Source: Pullichristensenella sp963930055 (GTDB taxonomy: Bacteria > Bacillota > Clostridia > Christensenellales > Aristaeellaceae). From it: a stretch of DNA of 64,000 nt. A program made the position numbers and the translations under genes. The DNA lies in assembly GCA_963930055.1 (NCBI GenBank), contig CAWVKS010000010.1, positions 186,001 through 250,000 of the forward strand. Direction: 5' to 3'. The notes beneath the pieces were generated by a model, which ran no database searches, was not told where the DNA came from, and saw only the letters and a list, made by a program, of their open reading frames with translations. How positions within the stretch are numbered: the stretch's first letter is position 1; each line of letters begins with the position of its first letter. Positions 8,217 through 16,610 of this stretch are shown one piece after another.

Positions 8217-10859
8217 ATGCAGGAATTCAAGATGGACAAGGTATTTTCGCCGCAGGATGTGGAAACGCGCATCTACGAAAAGTGGGAGTCGTCCGGGGCC
8301 TTCAAGCCGGTCATCGACCCGGAAAAGCAGCCCTTCACCATCGTCATGCCGCCGCCGAACATCACCGGTCAGCTCCACGTGGGCCACGCGCTGGATGAGA
8401 TGCCGCAGGATGTGCTCATCCGCTACCACCGCATGAAGGGCGACCCGACCCTCTGGGTGCCGGGCACGGACCACGCCTCCATCGCCACCGAGATCAAGGT
8501 GGTCGAGGCCCTCAAGGCCGAGGGCGTCTCCAAGGAGGACATCGGCCGCGAAAAGTTCCTCGAGCGCGCCTGGGCGTGGAAGAAGGAATACGGCGGCCGC
8601 ATCGTCCGGCAGCTGCGCAAACTGGGCGTCTCCTGCGACTGGTCGCGCGAGCGCTTCACCATGGACGAGGGCCTCAGCCGCGCCGTGCGCGAGACATTCG
8701 TGCGCCTCTACGAAAAGGGCCTCATCTACCGCGGCGCGCGCATCATCAACTGGTGCCCCACCTGTAAGACCGCCCTTTCGGACGCGGAAGTGGAGTATGT
8801 GGAGCAGGATTCCCACCTCTGGCACATCCGCTATCCCGGCGCGCACGGCGACATCGTCGTCGCCACCACCCGCCCGGAGACCATGCTGGGCGATACCGGC
8901 GTGTGCGTCAACCCCGCCGACGAGCGCTACAAGGGCATGGTGGGCAAGACCGTCACCCTGCCGATCATGAACCGCGAGATCCCCATCGTCGCCGACGACT
9001 ACGCCGACCTCGAGTTCGGTACCGGCGCGGTGAAGATGACCCCGGCGCACGACCCCAACGACTTTGAGGTCGCCCAGCGCCACGACTTGCCCATCATCCG
9101 CGTACTCAACGACGATGGCACCATGAACGAAAACGCCGGCAAGTTCGCGGGCATGACGCGCGAAGCCTGCCGCGAAGCCGTGGTGGAGGAGCTGAAAAAA
9201 CTCGGCCTGCTGGTCAAGGTCGAGCCGCTCAAGCACAATGTGGGCACCTGCTACCGCTGCCACGACAACGTCGAGCCGCTCGTCTCCACCCAGTGGTTCG
9301 TGAAGATGAAGCCCTTGGCCGAGCCCGCCATCAAGGTGGCGAAAAACAAGGAGCTCGTCTTTGTGCCCGAGCGCTTTGAAAAGACGTATCTCAACTGGAT
9401 GGAGAACATCCGCGATTGGTGTATTTCCCGCCAGCTCTGGTGGGGCCACCGCATCCCCGCCTTCTACTGCGAACAGTGCGGCGAGATCACCGTCTCCCGC
9501 GAGGATATCACCGCCTGCCCCAAGTGCGGCGGCCACGTCCATCAGGATGAGGACGTGCTCGACACCTGGTTCTCCTCGGCGCTGTGGCCGTTCTCGACCC
9601 TCGGCTGGCCGGAGGAGACGGAGGACCTCAAGTACTTCTACCCCAACAGCGTGCTGTCCTGCGGCTACGACATCATCTTCTTCTGGCTCGCGCGCATGGT
9701 GTTCTCCGGCATCGAGCAGATGGGCAAGTGCCCCTTCCACGTGGCGCTGATGCACGGCCTCGTGCGCGATGCGCAGGGCAGGAAGATGAGTAAATCCCTC
9801 GGCAACGGCATCGACCCCATCGCCGTCATCGACAAGTACGGCGCGGACGCGCTGCGCTTCTCGTTGGAGATGGGCGTCTCCCCGGGCGCGGACGTGCGCA
9901 TGTCGGAGGAGAAGATCGAGTCCTTCCGCAACTTTGTCAACAAGATCTGGAACGCCTCGCGCTTCGTCCTGATGAACCTTGAGGGCTTCACGCCCGAGGG
10001 CGTGCCCAACGCGGACGAACTGGAACTGTGCGACAAGTGGATACTCACCAAGTTCCAGGAGACCGCGCGCGAGATCACGGACGATCTGGAAAAGTTCGAG
10101 CTCGGCCTCGCCGCTACCAAGCTCTACGACTTTATGTGGAGTAACTTCTGCGATTGGTACATCGAGCTTGCCAAGCAGGGCCTCAATGGCGGCGACGGGC
10201 AGCGCAAAAAGGCCACGCAGGAAGTGCTTTACTACGTGCTGCTGGGCACGCTGAAACTTCTGCACCCCTACATCCCCTTCGTCACCGAGGAAGTGTACGG
10301 CTACCTGCCGGGCGTGGAGGGCATGCTCATCACCGCCCGCTGGCCCGAGGTACGCCCCGAGTACGATTTCCCCGCCGAGGCCGCGCGCATGGAGGGCGTG
10401 ATGGAGGTCATCCGCACCGTGCGCAACCTGCGCGCCGAGATGAACGTCGCCCCCGGCCGCCGCGCCACGCTGCTGCTCAAGCCCCACGAGGGCTGGAAGG
10501 ACGCGCTCGCCGCCGCGGAGGGCTACTTCCGCCGTCTGGCCTTTGCCAGCGCCGTGGAGATCCTCCCCGCCGACGCGCCCAACCCGGAAAAGTCGGCCAG
10601 CGCCGTCACCGGCCCCTGCGAACTGTTCATGCCGCTGGGCGAACTGGTGGATGTGGAAAAGGAGATCGCCCGCCTGCAAAAGGACAAAAAGAATGTCGAG
10701 GGCGAGATCGCCCGCGCGCAGGGCAAATTGAGCAACCAGGGCTTCGTCTCCAAGGCTCCCGCCCACCTCATCGAGCAGGAGAAGCAGAAACTGGAGACCA
10801 ACAAGGGCCTGCTCGTGAAGCTCGACGCCCGCATCGCCGAAATGGAGGCGCTGCGCTGA
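8217..10859 (+). CDS. valS: Valine--tRNA ligase
   Basis: Class Ia synthetase that charges tRNA-Val in the cytoplasm. It has 880 residues, the usual ValRS length. The HIGH signature appears as HVGH (54-57) after MPPPNITG, and KMSKS is intact at 523-527. The CP1 editing domain lies between them, including TTRPETMLGDTGV, and there are CxxC pairs (WCPTCKTA; CEQCGE with CPKCGG). An anticodon-binding domain follows, then a C-terminal coiled coil rich in Glu/Lys that contacts the tRNA. The ATG at 8217 follows GGAGGG (8205-8210). Expression is controlled by the valine T-box. Confidence 0.97.
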   Translation: MQEFKMDKVFSPQDVETRIYEKWESSGAFKPVIDPEKQPFTIVMPPPNITGQLHVGHALDEMPQDVLIRYHRMKGDPTLWVPGTDHASIATEIKVVEALKAEGVSKEDIGREKFLERAWAWKKEYGGRIVRQLRKLGVSCDWSRERFTMDEGLSRAVRETFVRLYEKGLIYRGARIINWCPTCKTALSDAEVEYVEQDSHLWHIRYPGAHGDIVVATTRPETMLGDTGVCVNPADERYKGMVGKTVTLPIMNREIPIVADDYADLEFGTGAVKMTPAHDPNDFEVAQRHDLPIIRVLNDDGTMNENAGKFAGMTREACREAVVEELKKLGLLVKVEPLKHNVGTCYRCHDNVEPLVSTQWFVKMKPLAEPAIKVAKNKELVFVPERFEKTYLNWMENIRDWCISRQLWWGHRIPAFYCEQCGEITVSREDITACPKCGGHVHQDEDVLDTWFSSALWPFSTLGWPEETEDLKYFYPNSVLSCGYDIIFFWLARMVFSGIEQMGKCPFHVALMHGLVRDAQGRKMSKSLGNGIDPIAVIDKYGADALRFSLEMGVSPGADVRMSEEKIESFRNFVNKIWNASRFVLMNLEGFTPEGVPNADELELCDKWILTKFQETAREITDDLEKFELGLAATKLYDFMWSNFCDWYIELAKQGLNGGDGQRKKATQEVLYYVLLGTLKLLHPYIPFVTEEVYGYLPGVEGMLITARWPEVRPEYDFPAEAARMEGVMEVIRTVRNLRAEMNVAPGRRATLLLKPHEGWKDALAAAEGYFRRLAFASAVEILPADAPNPEKSASAVTGPCELFMPLGELVDVEKEIARLQKDKKNVEGEIARAQGKLSNQGFVSKAPAHLIEQEKQKLETNKGLLVKLDARIAEMEALR

Positions 10860-10872
10860 TCAGAGCTGCGAC

Positions 10873-10914
10873 CGCCCCGCGTTCCCGCGAAACAGGGAAT
10901 GCGGGGCGCTTTTT
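10873..10914 (+). terminator. Terminator after valS
   Basis: A 14-bp stem (10873-10886 with 10895-10908, one G-T wobble) is followed by a T run. It separates valS from the acetyltransferase gene. Confidence 0.8.
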
Positions 10915-10939
10915 GCGATGACAAATTGGAGGGGTTTCC

Positions 10940-11407
10940 ATGCGCATCGTCCAAGTGCAAGAGCGGCATCCCGTCCTTATCCACGCGCTGCTGGACATTT
11001 GGGAGCGGTCGGTAAGGGCCACGCATCTGTTCCTGTCGGATGGGGAGATAGAAAATATCAAGGAATACGTGCCGCGGGCGTTGACGGGCGTAGAAACCCT
11101 GGCGGTCGCGGAAGATGAAGGCGGCCGGCCGGTCGCCTTCATGGGAACGGAAAACGGAACGCTGGAAATGCTGTTCATCGCCCCGGAAGAAAGGGGCAAG
11201 GGTCTGGGCAAGCGCCTCCTCCGCTATGGGATCGACCATTTGGAGGTAAAAGAACTGGCGGTCAACGAGCAGAACCCGCAGGCGAAGGGCTTCTATGAGC
11301 ACATGGGTTTTCGCGCATACAAACGGACGGAGCGCGACGAACAGGGCGGCCCCTATCCGCTCTTGTACATGCGCCTGCGGGAGGAAAATGGCGCTTTTGC
11401 GGAGTGA
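10940..11407 (+). CDS. GNAT family N-acetyltransferase
   Basis: Acetyl-CoA-dependent acetyltransferase of the YjaB type (155 residues). The acetyl-CoA pyrophosphate loop is APEERGKGLGKRLL (about 81-94, with RGKGLG at 85-90). The C-terminal FYEHMGFRAYKRTERDE is also typical of the fold. The start ATG is preceded by TTGGAGGGG. The substrate cannot be read from the sequence. It stands alone between the valS terminator and the left end of the IS element, so it may have lost its native downstream context. Confidence 0.85.
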   Translation: MRIVQVQERHPVLIHALLDIWERSVRATHLFLSDGEIENIKEYVPRALTGVETLAVAEDEGGRPVAFMGTENGTLEMLFIAPEERGKGLGKRLLRYGIDHLEVKELAVNEQNPQAKGFYEHMGFRAYKRTERDEQGGPYPLLYMRLREENGAFAE

Positions 11408-11456
11408 CGCGGGAAGGGAACAGCCGTCTTTCCGACGGGATGCTGAAGAATACAAG

Positions 11457-13051
11457 AAAAAGCCCTGCCTTCTTCAGGCAGGGCTCAGCCTGTCAAAAAA
11501 GGTCGCGAAGAGCGATCTTTTTTGATATACTAAAGACAGGTGAGGAAGATGCTAAAGAAGGAAAGAGAACAGCGGCAAGCGATAGAGATGCTATGTACAG
11601 ATATGCTAGTACCGAAGGAGCACCTGCTGCGGAAGATCGACGCGGCGGTGGACTTTGCGCGCATCTACGAATTGGTGGAAGATTTGTACTGCGAGGACAA
11701 CGGACGGCTCAGCAGTGATCCGGTGGTTCTGTTCAAACTGGTGCTGATACAGCACTTGTTTGGGATCCGCTCGCTGCGGCAGACCATGAGGGACGCGGAA
11801 GTGAACGTGGCGTATCGTTGGTTTCTGGGGTATACCATGTCACAGAAACTGCCGCACTTTGCGACGGTCAGCTACGCCTTCCGGCACCGATTCACAGGCG
11901 AAGTGATCGAAGGCGTGTTCCGGTGGATACTGGAAGAAGTCGCCCATGCGGGATATCTGTCGCCGGAAGTTGTGTTCGTGGATGGGACACACATCAAAGC
12001 GAACGCGAATCTGAAGAAGCAAGTGAAAAAGGCCATACCCGTGGCGGCGAAACGGTATCAGGAGCAGCTGGATGAGGAAATCGAAGCGGATCGCGCAGCG
12101 CATGGAAAGAAACCGCTGAAGAAGGATGAGAAGAAGGACGATGACGGCGAAGACCGGCCCAGTGCACCAGGGAAGGAAAAAACAGTCGTTGGATCCAGCA
12201 CTGACCCGGAGAGCGGATTGTTTCACAAGGGAGAGCACAGGAAATGCTTTGCGTACGAGGCGCATACGGTATGTGACAGACGCGGGTATGTACTGGAGAC
12301 GGAGATAACCCCCGGAAACGTACACGACAGCGTTGCGTTCGACACGGTATTTGAACGTCTGAGGATACATTATCCAGAAGTCCAAGTGATCACAGCGGAC
12401 GCGGGCTACAAAACGCCATGGATCTGCAAACAAATCTTTGACAGTGGAAGGATACCATCGCTCCCCTACAAGCGGCCGATGACGAAGAAAGGGAACCTGC
12501 CGTGGTATGAGTATGTATACGATGAATATTACGACTGTGTCCTGTGTCCACAAGACAAGATCCTGCGTTATGCCACCACCAACCGCGAAGGATATCGGGA
12601 ATACAAGAGTAAAGGCTACGAGTGTCAGGAGTGCCCTGTGCGGGAACGATGCACGCAAAACCAGCAGCACACGAAAACCGTGACCCGGCATATCTGGCAG
12701 GAGTATCTGGAGCGGGCTGAGGACATCCGGCATTCTCCGCTCGGCAAAGCGACTTACGCGCTGCGATCACAAACGATTGAGCGAGTCTTTGCGGATGCCA
12801 AAGAGAAACACGCGATGCGATATACGCCTTATCGAGGGCTGACCGCGGTTACCGCCTGGGTCAAGCTCAAGTTTGCTGCGATGAATCTCAAGAAACTCGC
12901 CCTCCACAAATGGCGACCGTTCCTTCTTTTCCTTCTGTTCTCTATCTTATCTCCTTCTTTTCTCTATCTTGTCTGTCAAAGAAGCCCCTTCGCTTTCTCG
13001 CAAGGCGGCTTCTTTGACAGGCTGAGCCCTGCCTTCTTCAGGCAGGGCTTT
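11457..13051. mobile_element. IS1182-like insertion sequence
   Basis: About 1.6 kb, bounded by inverted ends. Each end consists of the same 25-nt hairpin, AGCCCTGCC-TTCTTCA-GGCAGGGCT (11461-11485 and 13025-13049). Inside each is a matching GCCTGTCAAA segment (right end as its complement, TTTGACAGGC) that anchors a second hairpin (left about 11492-11526, right about 12973-13019). One transposase gene fills the interior. I find no clear target-site duplication. The right end touches the CCA end of a tRNA-Gly gene. Exact termini are uncertain by a few bases. Confidence 0.8.
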
Positions 13052-13582
13052 GGAGCGGTAGACGAGACTCGGACTCGCGACCTCCACCTTGGCAAGGTGG
13101 CGCTCTACCAACTGAGCTACTACCGCATGTGCGTTGGAGCGGGTGATGGGAATCGAACCCACGTAGCCAGCTTGGAAGGCTGGAACTCTACCATTGAGTT
13201 ACACCCGCGCATGGGGGATGATGGAGCGGTAGACGAGACTCGGACTCGCGACCTCCACCTTGGCAAGGTGGCGCTCTACCAACTGAGCTACTACCGCAAA
13301 ACGATGGGCGACCGACGGCGGTGGGGAAAACAGGCGCTGATGGAAACTGGTGCGGGCGAAGAGACTCGAACTCATACGCCTGTGGCACCAGATCCTAAAT
13401 CTGGCGCGTCTGCCATTCCGCCACGCCCGCACGCTGTTACGACCCGCATGGCGCTTCGGCTCCCGACTCCCAAATCAGGACGCTTATTTATTATACTCTA
13501 TGCGGCAACGCTTGTCAATACAGAAACGCCAATTTTTTTCCGCGCCGGATACGCGCGGGGCGGGGAAGCGCGAAAGGCATGA
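11549..13582 (+). CDS. IS1182-family DDE transposase (reading frame runs past the element)
   Basis: Cut-and-paste DDE transposase. The N-terminal DUF772-like region includes LSSDPVVLFKLVLIQHLFG. The catalytic triad is visible as Asp148 (VFVDGTHIKAN), Asp287 (ITADAGYKT) and Glu414 (QTIERVFADAKEKH). Cys pairs (CVLCPQ, CQECPVRERC) fit the family. The start is ATG 11549 with AGGTGAGGA upstream and TATACT at 11526-11531. Only about the first 503 codons lie inside the element. No stop occurs before the right end, and the frame continues antisense through four tRNA genes to 13582, adding about 177 meaningless residues. The native stop may have been lost, or the element may rely on target DNA for a stop. 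Activity is uncertain. Confidence 0.8.
   Translation: MLKKEREQRQAIEMLCTDMLVPKEHLLRKIDAAVDFARIYELVEDLYCEDNGRLSSDPVVLFKLVLIQHLFGIRSLRQTMRDAEVNVAYRWFLGYTMSQKLPHFATVSYAFRHRFTGEVIEGVFRWILEEVAHAGYLSPEVVFVDGTHIKANANLKKQVKKAIPVAAKRYQEQLDEEIEADRAAHGKKPLKKDEKKDDDGEDRPSAPGKEKTVVGSSTDPESGLFHKGEHRKCFAYEAHTVCDRRGYVLETEITPGNVHDSVAFDTVFERLRIHYPEVQVITADAGYKTPWICKQIFDSGRIPSLPYKRPMTKKGNLPWYEYVYDEYYDCVLCPQDKILRYATTNREGYREYKSKGYECQECPVRERCTQNQQHTKTVTRHIWQEYLERAEDIRHSPLGKATYALRSQTIERVFADAKEKHAMRYTPYRGLTAVTAWVKLKFAAMNLKKLALHKWRPFLLFLLFSILSPSFLYLVCQRSPFAFSQGGFFDRLSPAFFRQGFGAVDETRTRDLHLGKVALYQLSYYRMCVGAGDGNRTHVASLEGWNSTIELHPRMGDDGAVDETRTRDLHLGKVALYQLSYYRKTMGDRRRWGKQALMETGAGEETRTHTPVAPDPKSGASAIPPRPHAVTTRMALRLPTPKSGRLFIILYAATLVNTETPIFFRAGYARGGEARKA
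13051..13126 (-). tRNA. tRNA-Gly(GCC), copy 2
   Basis: Complement of 13051-13126: cloverleaf with acceptor GCGGTAG/CTACCGC, anticodon loop CTTGCCAAG giving GCC, T-loop and an encoded CCA end. It is the last gene of the tRNA operon. The IS element begins directly at its 3' end. The sequence is identical to the copy at 13222-13297. Confidence 0.95.
13135..13208 (-). tRNA. tRNA-Gly(TCC)
   Basis: Complement of 13135-13208: acceptor GCGGGTG/CACCCGC, anticodon loop CTTCCAA giving TCC, encoded CCA. Third gene of the operon. Confidence 0.95.
13222..13297 (-). tRNA. tRNA-Gly(GCC), copy 1
   Basis: Identical over its full length to the copy at 13051-13126. Second gene of the operon; CCA encoded. Confidence 0.95.
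13348..13430 (-). tRNA. tRNA-Leu(TAG)
   Basis: Acceptor GCGGGCG/CGCCCGC, anticodon TAG in loop ATTTAGGAT, long variable arm as expected for leucine, encoded CCA. First gene of the operon. Confidence 0.95.
13490..13518 (-). promoter_or_regulatory. Promoter of the tRNA-Leu-Gly-Gly-Gly operon
   Basis: On the minus strand, TTGACA (13513-13518) and TATAAT (13490-13495) are separated by 17 bp: a full consensus promoter, as expected for a stable-RNA operon. Confidence 0.9.
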
Positions 13583-13604
13583 TCCGGCCCGAACCGCTTG
13601 CCGC

Positions 13605-14987
13605 TTACGCCCCGCCCATCGCGCGGCGCGCCAGCAGCTTTTTCATCACCAGCGCGTGGATGGCGACGGAGGTCGCCGGGCCGACCACGTCGGAAATGGC
13701 TTCTGCATAAAACGTGGCCTCCGCGCCCCAGATAGCTGGCAGTATGAACAGCGCGGCGAAGTACACGGCCTTGCGCCAGAAGGACAGCGGCCAGGCGTAG
13801 CGCACCTGCCCGATGGCCGTGAAGCCGTCCACGATTTCGTATTGCAGCCCCAGGGGGATCAGCGCCAGCGTACACACGCGGATAGCCCAGGCGGCTTTTT
13901 CCATCACCAGGGCGTCCGTCGTGAACAGGCGGGCAAACAGAGGCCCCGCCAGCCAGGCCATGCCGAACATGACCGCCGTGAACGCCAGGCACCACTTGAA
14001 AATGTGCCGTTGGGCGCGCATCACCCGCTCGACCTGCCGCGCGCCGTAGTTGAAGCTCAAAATGGGCTGCGTGCCGCCGCTGATGCCGCCCAGGGGCATC
14101 GTCACCACCAGCATGAAGCTCTGCACGATGGTGGCTACGGTGATGAGCAGGTCGCCCTCGCCCGCGCCGCCATAGCGCTGCAATACGGCGTTCATGGCAA
14201 TGATCATGGCGTTGTCCACCGCGATGATGGAAAACGGCGTGAACCCCAGCAGCAGCACGCGGCGGATGATGGCGGCTTCCATGCGCGGCCGCCCGATGCG
14301 GATTTGCGCACGGCTGCCCAGCAGGAAAAGGAGCGCGTAGGCGCAACTGCACGCCTGCGAGATCACCGTGGCGATGGCCGCGCCCTTTACGCCCATGTCC
14401 AGCGTGAAGATGAAGATGGGGTCGAGCACGATGTTCATCACCGCGCCCAGCAACACGGAGGCCATGGCCTTGCGCGCGAACCCCTGCGCGGTGACGAAGG
14501 AATTAAGCCCCGTGGCCAGCAGCGCAAAGACCGTGCCCGTCATGTAATAGAGGAAATACGCGTCCGCATAGGGCAGCGTATCCGCGCTCGCGCCGAAAAA
14601 GAGCAGCATGGGGCGGCGCAGCGGGATCACCGCGGCCATCAAAAGCAGCGCGAACAGCACAAGCAGTACAAAACAGTTCGAGAGTATGCGGCGCGCGCCC
14701 GCCGCGTTGCCTTCGCCCATTTTGATGCTCATCAGCGGCGCGCCGCCCAGCCCGACCAGGGAGGCCACCGAGCCGATCATTGTCACCACGGGGCCGCATA
14801 CGCCCACGCCGGCCAGCGCCACTTCGCCCACTTCGGGGATGTGGCCGATATACATGCGGTCGACGATGCTGTAAAGCACGCTCACGAACTGCGCAAGCAT
14901 GCTGGGCAGGGCGATCCTGCGCACCAGCGCGCGTATGTCGTCCCGCCCCAGGTCGTTTTCCATGCGAATGCGACGATCCGTTTCCAT
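13605..14987 (-). CDS. MATE family efflux transporter
   Basis: Cation-coupled multidrug or metabolite exporter of the inner membrane. It has 460 residues and about twelve hydrophobic spans, the family norm. Landmarks include the N-terminal IALPSMLAQFVSVLYSIVDR and GVCGPVVTMIGS and, at the start of the second half, GFTPFSIIAVDNA. ATG 14987 is preferred over upstream in-frame codons because GGAGGA (14994-14999) lies six bases upstream. It has its own promoter. No regulator gene is adjacent. Substrate unknown. Confidence 0.9.
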   Translation of the reverse strand: METDRRIRMENDLGRDDIRALVRRIALPSMLAQFVSVLYSIVDRMYIGHIPEVGEVALAGVGVCGPVVTMIGSVASLVGLGGAPLMSIKMGEGNAAGARRILSNCFVLLVLFALLLMAAVIPLRRPMLLFFGASADTLPYADAYFLYYMTGTVFALLATGLNSFVTAQGFARKAMASVLLGAVMNIVLDPIFIFTLDMGVKGAAIATVISQACSCAYALLFLLGSRAQIRIGRPRMEAAIIRRVLLLGFTPFSIIAVDNAMIIAMNAVLQRYGGAGEGDLLITVATIVQSFMLVVTMPLGGISGGTQPILSFNYGARQVERVMRAQRHIFKWCLAFTAVMFGMAWLAGPLFARLFTTDALVMEKAAWAIRVCTLALIPLGLQYEIVDGFTAIGQVRYAWPLSFWRKAVYFAALFILPAIWGAEATFYAEAISDVVGPATSVAIHALVMKKLLARRAMGGA

Positions 14988-15027
14988 AGCCTGTCCTCCG
15001 CGCTCCGCGTCTTTGGCGATCCGCCAT

Positions 15028-15057
15028 ATCATAGCACCAAAGGGCGGCAGAAGTCAA
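15028..15057 (-). promoter_or_regulatory. Promoter of the MATE gene
   Basis: Minus strand TTGACT (15052-15057) and TATGAT (15028-15033), 18-bp spacer. Confidence 0.75.
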
Positions 15058-15103
15058 CGAAGTTTCGGGCAAGGCAGTGTTACGCTCCGCGCAGGCCGGC
15101 AAT

Positions 15104-15138
15104 ACAAAAGCCTTCCGCGTCCCAAGGGGCGGAAGGCT
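15104..15138 (-). terminator. Terminator after the egsA-like gene
   Basis: A 10-bp perfect stem (15109-15118 with 15129-15138) is followed on the minus strand by a T run (15104-15108). It closes the alaS/egsA region. Confidence 0.75.
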
Positions 15139-15156
15139 TCGCTTTTGCGGACGCGC

Positions 15157-16533
15157 CTATGCCTGCGCGTCGCGCAACCTCTGGGCGAATTCGTCCATCA
15201 GGCCCAGATCCCAGAGCAGGGAGCTGGAAAGATACTTGTCGCGTATGTCGCGCGAGCCGATGAAGGCGTCCACCACGTCCTGCGTGCTGACGCCAATGTC
15301 CGCGGGCGTGAGCGGCATGCCGGTGGGGCGCGAGTATGGCGCGCAACGCCTGGGTGAGGGCAGGCTCCTCGTCGATGGCGCGCGTGATCCCGTCCCAGTG
15401 GGCAAGGATGGCCTCCAGCCGCTTCTCATGCGCAGCGGGGTCGTTTTTGCGGTGCCTTCTTTTCCGCGCGCAGGATCTCCTCCGCCGTCCGGCCGAAGAT
15501 ACGGCGGATGTTCTTTTCCCAGGTCGCCCCGTCAAAATCGCGCATGTGCTTTTCGGCGCGCGCGCGGTCGGGCTTGACCTGCCTGAGCCAGGAGAGCACC
15601 TGCAACGTCAGCATCGTGCCCACGCCCACCTGTATGCCGTGCAGGGTCGTAGGGCAGGCCGCGCTCCAACGCCAGCATCTCCCATACGTGGGAGAAGTAG
15701 TGCTCCAGCCCCGAGGCCGGGCGCGATACCTGCGCGTAGGCCATGGCCAGCCCCGCCGTCACCAGCCCCTCGGCGATGGGCTCGACGGCGTCGGGGTCGC
15801 GTTGCATCAGCCTGGGCGCGGGCGGCCATAATCTTTTTCAGGGACGCGCGCATCATGTCCGCCACTTCTTCGCAGTAGTATTCCGCCGATGACGATGTTG
15901 GCAATGCGCCATTCGTCACACGGAGCAGTACTTGGCCGCCATATCGCCCAGCCCCGCCCAGAGCATGCGCTCCGGCGCCTGCGCGAGTATTTCCGTATCC
16001 AGCAGTATGAGCACGGGAGAGGCGTTTGTACAGCGTCAATTTGACGTTGTTGACCTCCATGGAGGAGGAATTGGAGGCGAAGCCGTCCATGGACGGCGCG
16101 GTGCCGACGATGCCGCTTTTGCGCCCCGCGGCGTGCGCGAACACTTTGCACAGGTCGTTGACCACGCCTGAGCCCACGCCGAGGATGAAGTCGCAGGCGG
16201 TGTCGAAGTGCATCATCATCGAGCCGAGTTTCCCATTCCGAGGGGGGCGATGCGGTCGTGCCGGCAGGGGACGATGTAGGTCTGAAAAGGCACGCCCGCT
16301 TTGGAGAGCACTTCCTCCACGCGCGGCGCCCGCGGCTCGGTAGGTGTTGTCGTCGCAGACCACGAAGGGGCGTCTGGCGTTCACGGCTTCGAGCGCCTCA
16401 GGGAGCGCCTCCAGCGCCCCGCGGCCGATGCGCAGCCAGGGCAGGTACACGCGCATGATGCTTGCCGCAGGCGCAGTCGTAGCCCTCGGGGCGCTGTCAG
16501 CTCCGCAAGGCTCATCGCGGAAAATTTCGACAT
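15157..16533 (-). pseudogene. sn-glycerol-1-phosphate dehydrogenase (EgsA/AraM-like), multiply frameshifted
   Basis: The reading frame is in about a dozen pieces. Read together they give a recognisable iron-type alcohol dehydrogenase-like protein. In order: MSKFSAMSLAELT; a CACGKHH segment; YLPWLRIGRGALE; FVVCDDNTYRAAG; FILGVGSGVVNDLCK; GTAPSMDGFAS; LEHYFSHVWEM; and the end IRDKYLSSSLLWDLGLMDEF. SMDGFAS and the LGVGSGVVND nucleotide-binding loop are typical of AraM/EgsA, which make glycerol-1-phosphate with NAD(P)H in some Firmicutes. The start ATG 16533 has GGGAGGG seven bases upstream. At each break I traced, deleting one base restores the frame. The promoter-proximal parts and the terminator look normal, so sequence error is more likely than true decay. 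Confidence 0.7.
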
Positions 16534-16556
16534 GGTCATTCCCTCCCATAAAGCCC

Positions 16557-16589
16557 AAAAGCCCGCCCCGCATGCGCGCGGGGCGAGGC
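16557..16589 (-). terminator. Terminator between alaS and the egsA-like gene
   Basis: GC-rich stem (16561-16571 with 16578-16589, one bulge) followed by four T on the minus strand. It begins about 20 nt after the alaS stop, which supports 16611 as the true end of alaS. Confidence 0.7.
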
Positions 16590-16610
16590 AAAGCGTTTTT
16601 TTACTGTCCG

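Noticed and set aside
7908..10766. A 952-codon open frame on the minus strand opposite valS
   Set aside because: It lies entirely opposite a perfect ValRS and has low-complexity Ala/Gly/His/Arg composition. Long antisense frames are common in high-GC genomes. The same reasoning removes the frames opposite glgB (30380-33145) and recN/proS (48594-51029).
13051..13435. Protein-coding reading of the tRNA cluster (VDETRTRDLHLG-type peptides)
   Set aside because: These are antisense translations of tRNA genes, a well-known false gene type. The cloverleafs, CCA ends and promoter are clear.
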